From: Rhipicephalus microplus | Taxonomy: Eukaryota; Arthropoda; Arachnida; Ixodida; Ixodidae | Direction of reading: 5' to 3' | NCBI RefSeq assembly: GCF_043290135.1 | Contig: NC_134710.1 | Coordinates: 318,516,616 to 318,580,615 of the forward strand | Length of the DNA: 64,000 nt | In this document: piece after piece, positions 1 to 9,778 of the stretch | How positions within the stretch are numbered: the stretch's first letter is position 1 | Layout of the letters: every line of letters starts with the position of its first letter | Position numbers and translations under genes: made by a program | The notes under the pieces: model-generated | Database searches by the model: none | Told to the model about the DNA's origin: nothing | What the model saw: only the letters and a program-made list of their open reading frames with translations

Positions 1-3
1 CAT

Positions 4-1471
4 GTGTTAAAGAACCTGAGAGGGCAACTTTTAAGCTCCAAAGTCTTCACACTGAGTGATGTCACCGTGCGCGACAACAAGCTCCCGTCACAATACGTGA
101 AACTAGAGCACGTCCAGGCGGTAGTGGACTACGACGCAGCAGAGAGAGAGCTTAAGGTCGCACCTGCCCTGTCCAAGGTTCATGTGAGCAGCGGTCACTT
201 CACAAAAATGAAGGTTGGAGTAGCTCTCCAATTTTTCAGAGAAGCCGCACCAGCTGTTAGATTTCTGGTAAAGGAAGGGCTGTTGACCCAGCTGCCAAAA
301 CGACAGCGTGTTTATGGACTTAGTGTCGAAGTGGTATGCTTTGATGTCATCAAGCCATCCCACTTTAGCTCTAAGCCACCAAAATATGGACAAGTAATTG
401 ATATGTGGGGTTTAACGTCCCAAAACCACCATATGATTATGAGAGATGCCGTAGTGGAGGGCTCCGGAAATTTCGACCACCTGGGGTTCTTTAACGTGCA
501 CCCAAATCTGAGCACACGGGCCTAAAACACTTCCGCCTCCATCGGAAATGGAGCCGCCGCAGCCGGAATTTGAACCCGCGAGAAATATGGACAAGTATTC
601 TGCTGCTCTGAACACCCTGCACCTTGCAGCAGAGACAATCAAAGGAATGAAGATGGGCACCACAGCTCAGTGGAAACCATCCCAAGCCGGGCCTTTCATT
701 TCTACGACAGTTGTTCTTCGCCTTCAAGAAGTCTTTCTGGGCAATGAAGGCTACGAGTTTTTCCTAACGAGCAGGTTACTTCGAGACTGCCTCGAAAATC
801 TGTTTTCTGTTGTGCGCCTAATGAAGCCAGTGCCAACAGCATATGATTTGAAATGCGCTCTGAGGCTTGTGAGCGTGAGCCAATTTCTACATACACCGCG
901 GACAACAAGCTATGAGCTTGATGATCGAGACTACCTCGTCGAATTTCTTCCTCAAGCGAAGAAGCAACACTCAGAAAATTTGTATGAAGAAATAAACGAC
1001 TCCGAGATTTTGTTCATTGAGGAGCTGACGGCACCGGAATGCTGCATTTTGTACTATCTTGGAGGCTACATCCTGAAAAGCATTTTGAAGTCCGTATCCT
1101 GTTCCCAGTGCAAGGATGCCCTCCTTGGTGCAGTTTTCAAGGAGTATGTGAGCGATGGACGAAACTTGATTTATCCAAGCAGGGAAGTGATCCGCACTCT
1201 GAAGAACTATGAGGAGCACTTCATGGGCGTTATTGCATGGTATACAAACAATGGACACACGATGAAGTCGCCACTACGCTCTCTGACAGAATACCTTGCG
1301 AAGGTAGACCGGCCATGCCTGAGTACTTGCGCAGAACATAAGGAAGAAATAGGCAAGATGCTGGTAGCCACTTACACAAGACTGAGGCTACGCATACATT
1401 TACGTCAGAAACCATCCTCACATGCCGGAGGTCACGGAAGCAAAACTTGTGCTGGTGTAAGTCTACCTTAA
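4..1471 (+). pseudogene. P-element/THAP9-like transposase, C-terminal half, broken
   Basis: The catalytic half of a P-type (RNase H-like) transposase, which would cut and join element ends in the nucleus. The first open segment (4-290) resembles the region with the family-typical KMKV motif after a run of short hydrophobic repeats. The last segment (about 590-1471) carries the family C-terminal signature: FFLTSRLLRDCLENLFSVVR, then a proline-rich PVPTAYDLKCALRL stretch, then a CxxC pair near LYYLGGYI. Two lesions are visible. Between about 285 and 300 the family-like reading moves to another frame (homologous text resumes as NDSVFMDLVSKW). At 397-582 a SINE interrupts it. The reading frame on both sides of the SINE agrees once the shift is taken into account, so the frameshift and the SINE are separate events. 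The N-terminal THAP domain lies left of the window. Confidence 0.85.
397..582 (-). mobile_element. Ruka-type tRNA-derived SINE, truncated, with 15-bp TSD
   Basis: Minus-oriented copy of the tick SINE. Its 3' end (GTTAAACCCCA-type in sense, seen here as TGGGGTTTAACGTCCC) is at the left and its B-box side (TTGAACCCGCG, reverse of a GGTTCAAATCC-like box) is at the right. It is flanked by a perfect 15-bp target duplication AAATATGGACAAGTA at 382-396 and 583-597. The tRNA-like 5' head is missing, as expected from incomplete reverse transcription. It sits inside the P-like transposase pseudogene. Confidence 0.95.
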
Positions 1472-2042
1472 CAGCAAGGCCTTTTTGTGTCCTATATGCG
1501 CATACGCATGAGAAAAAAAAAACTCGACGGAATTAAGCACACAGTTCATAATCATCTTGTCCATAATATATTTTGCGTAACGGTATTAAATGATTGTACT
1601 CCATCGCGTGCCTTTGTTTTGATTACCTAGTGCATGATACGGTTTTCCACCATGTAATCGTGTAGGCGGCGCGTAATAGTGACAATGGTAGTAAGGATGC
1701 CGGGTATTCCTACTTATATACACAGCAGCTATCAACATTAGCATATTTCTCTTACTTTCCGCTATGTCTATATGTGAGCGCGACAACAGAAAGCTCGCGG
1801 CGACGGTGCAACTACGAAGACGAGCAGTTGCCTGCCGTTGTCAACTCTTATTATGAGAGAAAGAATATTAATCTCTATACCTTCGCTAATCCTCTCGAAC
1901 TAGCGGACGCGTCACTGAATGTTCACTCTCGCTTATCATCTACTCTGGCAAAGGAATGAATATCGAAGCTAAAGTAGAATGCAAGCGCCTACTGCAAGCA
2001 GGAGCCACCGCTATCGAGGCGCTCCCCACGACCGGCGGATGC

Positions 2043-2117
2043 AAGAAAATGGCGGTTGCGCTAGCAGACGACGCGGTTGTCCTCACCCTAGGAGGGCGCT
2101 CGCATCGAGGCACCCTA
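2043..2117 (+). repeat. 3' terminal inverted repeat region of P-like element
   Basis: Terminal ~75 bp. On the minus strand it reads TAGGGTGCCTCGATGCGAGC, then GGGTGAGGACAACCGCG and CGTCTGCT. The same succession of blocks occurs at 28794-28868, the 3' end of the second element. The outer ~30 bp also resemble the 5' end of that element (minus strand from 32844). Confidence 0.8.
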
Positions 2118-2937
2118 CCTTGAGTGTCGGTGCTTGCCGGGAGAGAGAGACGAAGGACGCTTTGCGCCTACGCTCGCGCAGCTGTCGGCGGTGAGTGTGT
2201 ACGTGCGTGCTTCTATGCGTGTGTAACCGCGTGACGCTTCAGTGCGTGCCCGTGAAGAGTGCGTCATGGCTTCCCCCCATCGACGCGGACACTGGAGGTG
2301 CTGGGGGGGCGTTGACCCACTGACGTCACACCGTCTGGCTGTGCTCGGCTGTCGCCGAAGAAGCCCTGCTGCCTTTCCCACCATGGCTCCTGCGCGAGGC
2401 CAGCTGAAAGCAGCTATATGCTGCCGACCAATGCCAGGGCGCCTCGCAGCCAATTCTGGTTCGGCCTCCCTGATCACTGGAGAGGCCCGGCTTCCCGCAA
2501 CGTCCCAGCTCCATCATCGAGCCAGAAATGCGGGGCCTCCGAACCACAACCAAGGCTACGTTCGTCGGACTCGCGGCTAATCAAGAGCAGCAACGAGCCA
2601 TCAGAGAGCCCTCCTTCCGTGCCTCTGACCTCGCACTCGGGCACCCCAACCGGCGGACATTGTCACGCTCTTCCGCCCCTCCGCGTGGTGGACGCTATCC
2701 CCCCAAGCACCACGAACACTAGTCCCACTTTCCTGTGCTCCCTTTCGCAATTATTTTTATAATGCCATGCGTATATTTTGTTATTAAAGTTTTTGCTTCT
2801 ACTATGCCATCATTTTTAGCAGCAGTTACAGGGCTGGACTGAGGTTAGCTGTCGCTTGTAGCAGTGTCATTTTAACTGCATGGGTGACATCCGGCTGCCT
2901 TTGCAGACCGGTAAAGGGCAAATTCAGGAAAGGGGGA
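2118..2937. other. GC-rich retroelement-like remnant, no gene
   Basis: Between the P-like end and the LTR. It is GC-rich with short frames on both strands, none of which resembles a known protein. An ATTAAA at 2783 lies in an AT-rich patch, and a purine tract (GGAAAGGGGGA) immediately precedes the LTR at 2938. It is probably the 3' internal part of the same LTR element, but no coding homology supports this. Confidence 0.4.
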
Positions 2938-3603
2938 TGTGGGAATTGAGGCCGGCCCCCTGCCTTTGCGCGGGCTTTGCCGCCTCTTTCTCCGTTCTCA
3001 TGTCCGGACATGTCTCCCCTCCTCCGCTGTCTGCCGCGCTGGGGGAGCGGAGTGACATTTAACCCCCTCACCCGGTAGCGGATGTTGACTATGGCGCCGC
3101 GCGCGGAGTCTCCCGAGGGGTTTTCGCGCGCTGCGTGGGAAGCGGGAGAGACCTCTCCGGGGACGACATGGGGTAAGCACACTTTTCTTTTTCGTCCGTC
3201 AGCTCCCTGTGGGGCTTGTTTGGACTTCGCCAACAGCGCCTTGCGCCCGCGGCGACCGCTTACTTTTTGTAGCCCCCCCCCCCCTTTGCCCTCGCGCCTT
3301 TGCCCTCGCTCGAGCAACTGGGCCTTTGTCCTGGTGTCTCCGTGGATCACCTTTACCACGGAGACGCGCTCGTGGCACCCTGTGTAGTACTTTTATGCCT
3401 GTGGCGTGGGTAAGCCCATTTGCTTTCCCGCTGCGCCATTGCAACGGGCTGTACTGCGTTTCGGTGTTGCCACAGACAATAAAGTGTTGCGACTTTGAGC
3501 AGTATCGTGTTCTCGCTACGGCGACGGTTAACGCGTGCCCGGCGGCTCGCTAAGACCGGACCCACGCTAGTGGCTGTACTCCTTCGGGATACGTGTCACC
3601 ACA
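2938..3603 (+). mobile_element. LTR (3' or solo) of an unidentified LTR retrotransposon
   Basis: A 666-bp block begins TGTGGGAATT right after a polypurine tract and ends GTGTCACCACA, so it has TG...CA termini. It carries an AATAAA at 3478-3483 near the end and a GC-rich upstream part, the usual U3-R-U5 order. No partner LTR or target duplication is visible in the window. Boundaries are inferred from the termini and from the purine tract. Confidence 0.55.
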
Positions 3604-4140
3604 GGCTGAAGGCTGAAAAAGCGTCCCATCTTGTCAGTGTTAAATATGTCACACGGTGCGTAGTCTGAAATCAGAGCCAGCAGCGTGTTGAGCCAGTTGT
3701 TCACCTGGAACTCGTCCACTTTCTTCACTTCACCGCTGACAACTCTCAAAACTAATCCATACTATTTTTTTAAATGATGCAGCCATCCGCCGGAAGCTTG
3801 GAAGTTCTCAATACCAAGAGAAAGCGCTAGGTTGTCCGCCTTTTCGCGTAGCACCTTGCCGTCCACGTTGACGCTGGCTGCCATCACTTCGCGAAACCAC
3901 GTAAGCAGAACGTTTTCCAGCTTTACGTGTGTAGCCGTCTTTACCTACTTCAAGTTCGCACCGAACTGCTTGGCATTTTTCAAGATTACTTCTCGCTGCC
4001 CAACAATAGTGCAGAGAGTTGACGGCACTATGCTCAACTCTTTCGCAAAGTAAGTGTGCTTTTTCTTGGTGTCTTCGTCGACCTGCCTGGGAATTTCGAT
4101 TTTCTCCTTTCGATTTTCGCCTTCAATCTCCTAGACATAA
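3590..4140 (-). pseudogene. Tigger transposase N-terminal half, decayed
   Basis: Reading the minus strand across frames gives an N-terminal helix-turn-helix (KELSIVPSTLCTIV type), then a CENP-B/Tc5-type second HTH (WFREVMAASVNVDGKVLREK ... LGIENFQASGGWLH). After that comes the start of the DDE domain, DYAPCDIFNTDKMGRFF, where intact relatives have an acidic DETGLF motif. At least two frameshifts and several stops are present. The remaining DDE half is absent. It is a fossil, not an active gene. Confidence 0.65.
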
Positions 4141-4847
4141 TGAACGCTCCAGTCTTCCGGTATGTGGAAAGCTTAGGCAGTCCCAAAACTCTTGAGGACG
4201 ATACGAACACAGCAGTTGGAGCAGCAAAACTGGCATTCAAGAGAGCCCCCACACCACATGAAAAAGTCGTTGCAATAAAAAAGAATAAAAAAAGCGAATG
4301 AGCTGCCTGGAAAGGGCTGACGTACCTTATCGAGCACGTGACCAGGGCAGGAAACAAGACCTGTCCAGGGCAGGAAACGAGAAAGGCCACGCATGCCTGT
4401 CGCTTATGGAGGAAGGAAATAACTCCTTCCTCCGTGCCTGTCACCCCTCTTCCCTCCCAACCTCGTTTCCCGAGCCGCGCCTGAGTGGTTTTCCTTATTC
4501 TCGCGGCATGCATGGGGGAGGAGGGGGTGGCGCAGCGGCAGGGAGCAGGCGAGTAGAGAATGCAACGCTTCGCTGTTTGCACGGCTGGGGCAGCGCAAGA
4601 GGTGAAGAAAAGTGGGGTTTAAAAAAAATGTCCGGCAGTGGTGGTGGGCCGGTGGCCTCTCTACGTTTCACCGTTCATGTGATATGGTCATTCACGTGTT
4701 CATATCATCCGCGGCGACTGAGGAAACTGTCCGCATATGACCGAATGAGGGCCTATTTTATATAACGTAGACCGTCCAAAACAACCTTAAAATTTGTATC
4801 ATCAGAAAATTCACATCAACCGTAACCGTATGATCGAGATTCTACTG
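3604..4847 (-). mobile_element. Tigger/pogo-like element relic
   Basis: A degenerate pogo-family DNA transposon in minus orientation. Its 5' terminus is at the right: GAGATTCTACTG ends at 4847, followed by TA, the same end type as the TA-flanked elements at 48-58 kb. The left part is cut off at the LTR edge (3603/3604). A 4300-4600 section (GAGGAAGG palindrome, CpG-rich) looks like a further insertion. Confidence 0.6.
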
Positions 4848-4849
4848 TA

Positions 4850-6642
4850 TTGCGATGCAAAGACACTCGAACAGGCATGGAAAGCATGGCTTTCGACTCA
4901 GTCGAACTGCATCATGCCTTGACTGTCACTAGGAAAATCAGTGCTTTCAGCCGGCGTCACCATAGCATTTTAAAATCTTATTCTGGCTGGCACTTTCGCA
5001 CCGCATGTGTGTTCCGAGTACTTGGCATGACTGGCAAATGATAAACACATGCAATGCAGGAGCCCAAATTAGAGCCAGATTTTAGTGCTACGTTGACACC
5101 GGCTTGCAGCACCAATTCTGCCTTGCCACAGCCAAGGCACGCCGCAGTTCGACTGAGTCAAAAGGAACGCTTTCCACTGTTTACGTTTCTTTCAATCGCT
5201 ATAGTATATACCTGATAAAGCTGCTTCTGCAGTCTGCAATGCAAGTGCTGTAGACATTCCGGACTGTCGAGGAAGGTTTCCCCGATGTTTCACACGAGAT
5301 CAGCACAAAATTCCAGAAAAGGAAGAGCGCAAAACATGCTTACATCTGGACTCGGGTTGCGCTGGATTTGCGGAGCATCTGCTCTCGTGGCAGTGAAGGG
5401 TGTTGCTTCGCCGCACTTGCAACATATGACGCAACGTGCTTTTCAATATGCCAGCACGCACTGAGCTTGCTGTGTTCTGGTGTATATGCGCTAGCAGTCA
5501 AGCTCTAGGGAGGTAGATTTTTTCACTATTTTTTTTAAGTTACAGTAGAATTACTACAGTAGTATCTTGTTAAATAGGACATGAAGGGACTGGGAAAACA
5601 TGTTGCCATTAACAAGAGTTTCATTTACTCAGAAAGATTCACAGAATTGAAGCACCCAAATAGAAAACAGCTCAAGTAGAGATGCTACTCGGAAAAAAAA
5701 AAATTTCTTCAATCTGTAGCCTAGGGAAATAAAATTTTTGCTGTTTCTGTTGCGCTTTTTATGCTGACTTGAAATATGCTATTCGTTTCATAGTAAGTAC
5801 AATAGTAATTGTTTTGTGGCGTGTAAATGCTTACCATGTAGCTATCTTTAAAACACTTTTTCTGCCAGTAAACTTTTATATATATTAAAAAATCATGGCT
5901 TATATTGCTTTACATTAACTGTAGAATGCAAGTAACTAAGAGAAAGTGCGTATAAGATGTTTTAATGAACAAGAAAACTTGTAATGTGAGAAGTATTCAC
6001 ATTTTCAGCCTATACAAATTGCTTACTTTCTGTTCATAAAAATTATATAGCTGATATCAGGTTATAAACTTGATAATTGCACTCTTCACATGTTAAGAAA
6101 TATGTGGAACAAATTTCATTCAAATTTCGCCATCACAGGTACCAAAAACATGATGTCAGTACTCAAGGCATTGCCCAGAATTTTATCAAGAGAAAAACAC
6201 TTTTCAAATGAAGAAATCAAAGCTCATCTATGTGGCAAAGATGTGCTTTTAAAATGAGTTCTTCCATCCTTAGAGCTTCATAATCATGGTTATTTTGAGC
6301 ATGTGACATTGGTGAACGATAAATTGTTATGGCAAGCAGCCAGGTAACAATTTCTAGAGGACTCTTGGCAATGAGCTCCTTTCAGTTTGTAATAGCCACC
6401 TCTTTCGTTACTGAGCGAAAATGGTTATTTTTCATATGTTTTGGGAAGATGGCTTTTGCCAGTTTGAAAAGTACTCCAGCATACATTGCAGCATACCAAA
6501 TTTTGCTCAATGAAATGCTCTTTTCAAAAATTATACATTGTAGGGGCAACAGGAATAATTTGGAATGAATAACAATGTGAAAAGTGTGTAATTTTTGCTT
6601 GCTAGCTGGTAAACAGTGCTATAAAAAACACTATATATTAGG
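4850..6642. other. No gene seen; AT-rich flank
   Basis: No coding similarity on either strand. At 5541 a TACAGTAGAATTACTACAG string looks like an isolated Tigger-type terminus without a visible partner. The rest is AT-rich unique-looking sequence downstream (3' side) of the visible tkv exons, presumably a tkv intron. Confidence 0.5.
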
Positions 6643-7830
6643 CTTGTGCAAATCTTCCAATGCTTCGAATAATCGAATGAATGGTACAGTATTCAAATTT
6701 GCTTCAAATCGAATTGAAAATCTTGAAAATTTCAAAGTATTCATGACAAACAAAAAAAATGTGTATTACTACACATGTAAAAGTAGGTTCACTGCAGTGT
6801 AGGAGTGCTAAGCGATGAAAGCACCTTCCCAGGGGAAATCCGGTCTGCCCGTGAAGCCCCACTACAAATTTAAAGGGGCCCTGCAACACTTTTTGAACCT
6901 GGTTAGAAAACACTGCCTATCGGTAGTCGAAGCTAACGAAAGCTCGTAAGCCAAATATTATAGCGCAGCACATGGCCTGGAATCCACAGTAAATTCCAAG
7001 TCAGCTAAAGATTGCTTTCTCTTCTCTCAACAAATGACAGATGAAGCTCAAAAATAACTCGTCACAGCCATTGTGTCAGCCATTGGCAGACTTTAACATG
7101 GCACACTCGGTCATTACTGGGGCCACTGCGGGAGGCCGTGACTTGTCCACGCGTATGTGCGCGATCACACTGAAAATCCGAGTGTTCGAAGAAAAAAAAA
7201 TGAGTGTGTGAAAAAATTCTCAAAGTCACAAGGCATGCGTGATGGTTTTTTTTTTTTTTTTTTTTTTTGCCATGCCATTCCTCCCTGCTTAGCTTCCAGT
7301 CCTCTCGTTGGGACAAGACAAGAGAAAATGCAATTGAAGCATGCGATAAATCTTTGCAACTCTGCTCGTACTGGATGTGTAGTAAATATTTTTGCGGCGG
7401 TGAGTTCGTGAGTCAATAAGCTTCTTTGGTGAATTAATTTCGTGGCTACTTTAAAAAGTATTGCAGGGCCCCAGTAAGTGAACATACTAGCCTCAAATCG
7501 ATTCATCATTTTTTTAACCCTAAAAGCTTGTTATGCCAGCTTATATTCTAACTACAATACATTTCTAAATGTTACATATTTTACAGGTTATTACTTTCAT
7601 CCTACTTAATGTCAAGTCCTTCTACTACTCAAAGTTGTTGCGACTTCCTTTGAACGAAAAAAAAAAGGCATTTGCATAAAGGCCTTACTTCAATTTTTTT
7701 AAAATATTGTGCAAGTTAGTTAGGTCATGATAAATATGCCATTTTTCTTTATATGTCATATATATAGTATTCGAATTCGATTTGAAGTTATTCGACTAAA
7801 ATCACTATTTGCTTCGAATTCGCTTCGAAC
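6643..7830 (+). repeat. Dispersed AT-rich repeat (GCTTGTGC...TTCGAA ends)
   Basis: It starts GGCTTGTGCAAATCTTCC and contains clusters of TTCGAA-like words at both ends (6660-6740 and 7765-7830). The same family occurs at 14200-14457 (minus) and, as a short piece, at 27590-27665. In the first two copies the end is followed by the same internal text (GTTCACTGCAGTG, then a GCTAAGC...GAAAGCA block). A second repeat (6875-7472) is nested in it. No coding sequence. Confidence 0.5.
6875..7472 (+). mobile_element. Non-autonomous DNA element, family with GGGGCCCTGCAACACTTTTT ends
   Basis: About 600 bp with short terminal inverted repeats: GGGGCCCTGCAACACTTTTT at the left, and AAAAAGTATTGCAGGGCCCC at the right. 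A second full-length copy lies at 58078-58637 and right ends occur at 27319 and 36037, so this is a multi-copy family. No ORF. A poly-T run lies at 7245-7268. Confidence 0.7.
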
Positions 7831-7844
7831 ATAAATTTCACTGT

Positions 7845-8880
7845 TCAGGTTGGCGTTCCAATGTATGCATCCAAGCATATTGCTTTGCATTTTTGCCCAT
7901 CGTGTTCACAAATAAAAAACAATATGGCGCGCAGTTCCACAACGTTTCGCCCTGCTCTGTAGTCAAAGCCAAGACGTGCTCTGGAAGCATTTCTGTCACG
8001 AGGAGAAGCTCTGCAGCTGGCGCCGGCACATTGGGCCCCAGCAACATGTGAATTTTGCAAGTAACTAGAGTAGCTATAAGATTGTGCACAAGGGTCAGCA
8101 GCTACGCACTTGCGGTGGAGGAGACAACCTGAGATGATGAACAAAACAAACCTATGAATAGCTCCAGATGTCTCAGGCTGCACAAAACATCGCCATAAAA
8201 CTTGAAGCTGAGGTGCTGTCATCCTCAAACTCTACGCTCCCTCACTTCAGGTGCAGTTGCAAAATAGTTTCGAGCGGAGCATGATGCTTTCTTACAGCGC
8301 AGGTGCACACCCATGCACACTTGACGACAGCGCCATAGGAGCGATTAGTGACACTAGATGCGGCCCTGTGTCTGATATAACGATACAAGCGAAACCAAAG
8401 CTACTGGAAACTGGCTATGAAGGCCACCTCTACATTTCATATATATGTGGCGAACCTTCAGAAATATTTCTTTGTAAATAGGTTTTCCCAAACTCATAGC
8501 AACAGCACTCTATTGAAGAGCTGGCAATTCTAATCTTTTCTAATTAGCTAATCTTTTCTGGCAATTATTACTGCTCAACACTGTCAGATTGCGAAGCTGA
8601 CACCTTGATTTGATATTTGACTTGCAAAAGTTCTTGTGATTACAGAAATTCGATGTTACCGTAGCATAACCATGGGCGGCACGCACATTTATTTGCTCGC
8701 ATGTCTGTTAAAAATACCTATATAGCCAAAACAGGCCAATTCAAATTGATTCTGAAAGTTGAGTGACTGGGCTAACTACTAGAAAGTGCCGGGTGCACGA
8801 GAAACAAGTTCAACATGTCAAATTCAATGATCGAAAGCGTCGACCACTGGCGATCAATTTGAATAGGCGCAGTAATAAAA
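7845..8880 (+). repeat. Dispersed repeat, inverted partner of 14797-15845
   Basis: About 1 kb that matches 14797-15845 in opposite orientation along its whole length. Shared landmarks are GTGACACTAGATGCG, GAGGAGACAACYTGAG and GTGCACRAGAAACAA. Divergence is substantial (roughly 20% by eye), so these look like two old copies of one repeat family. No convincing protein. Confidence 0.7.
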
Positions 8881-9663
8881 TATTTAAAGCAATTTAAACT
8901 TGATTCAAGTTTAATTACAACCTTGATTGTTTCTGTCATAAAAGTAGAAAAACTAAACGTGTGGAAGCAAATAAAAAAATATACGTAATTTTGGACAAAA
9001 ACTTGCATTTTTGGAATAGCATTTAGTTAGACAGATAATCTGTATAAGTAAGAACCCTATTCAAAAGCTTTCAGTTAGGAGAGGAGGAGACCAGCATGCT
9101 CTGGTAAGCATGCACATGGTATGCAAGGCAACAATGTGCAGTGGTGAGTGCTGCAGCAGCAGTTCCTGCATGAGGCAACTAACACATGTAATGTTTAAAA
9201 GAGCATACATGTATGCCAAATACCACCTAACATGATGGTAAAAGAACATGAGACTTTAAGCATATAACTATTGAACAAAACTGGGAGAGCAACAACAAAA
9301 TACTTATTGCGACTTTCTGAGATGACAGCCATACCCCATTTTCGTTTACTTAAATAAAAAGAAATTAAGGCAGTTATAAGTACTGCTGGAAATATTTACA
9401 CTATCATGCAATCATATGCCTGCAGGGTTCACTTGCTATGCATCTGCAGACGACATTACAGAGGCAAGAACACAATTTTTCCAGTTTGTGACGTCATGCT
9501 GTCAATTCCTTGCTGTATGCAATGCAGTAATCTTTTTTGGCTAATTAGTTCATGTGAACCTCCTTAACATTTCCTTAGAGTGTTGAATGAAAAGTACTTC
9601 AGAGCCCTATTAATAAAGCAAATAGAAAAGAGCATGCTATTATCATACAAATGCACATCTCAC
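8881..9663. other. tkv intron, no further features seen
   Basis: AT-rich sequence downstream of the tkv transmembrane exon in transcription order. Nothing recognisable on either strand. Confidence 0.5.
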
Positions 9664-9778
9664 CTTGTGTAGAATATGTAGCCACTCAAGACTAGGCACA
9701 CTACAACACCCAGAACGGCAATGAAAATGACGATCTGAAGATACATGTCCTTGTACAGATATACAGCAGGCCCGTACT
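9664..9778 (-). CDS. tkv: tkv exon 4 (transmembrane segment)
   Basis: Acceptor TTTCACAG. A juxtamembrane YLYKDMY stretch is followed by about 24 hydrophobic residues (IVIFIAVLGVVVCLVLSGYIF) and a basic stop-transfer Arg. Donor AG|GTGAGA, phase 2. The next exon (GS box) was not found in the window. Confidence 0.85.

Larger units (their letters stand above)
1..2117 (+). mobile_element. P-element-like DNA transposon, 3' part
   Basis: The right end of a P-superfamily transposon that enters the window from the left. It holds the C-terminal half of a P-type transposase (to 1471), about 650 bp of 3' sequence, and a terminal repeat ending at 2117. Read inward on the minus strand, the terminal ~75 bp begin TAGGGTGCCTCGATGC and closely match (about 85% by eye) the 3' end of the complete element at 28794-32844, so both belong to one family. 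The left terminus is outside the window. The 8 bases after 2117 (CCTTGAGT) would be the target duplication, but the left partner cannot be seen. Confidence 0.85.

Noticed and set aside
2115..2762. Overlapping 110-120-codon frames on both strands
   Set aside because: All in GC-rich retroelement-like DNA; proline/arginine-rich translations without similarity.
5541..5600. A Tigger-type left terminus
   Set aside because: No matching right terminus or transposase text nearby; left as a remark only.
7157..7509. Frames through poly-T and poly-A runs
   Set aside because: Homopolymer artefacts inside a non-coding repeat.
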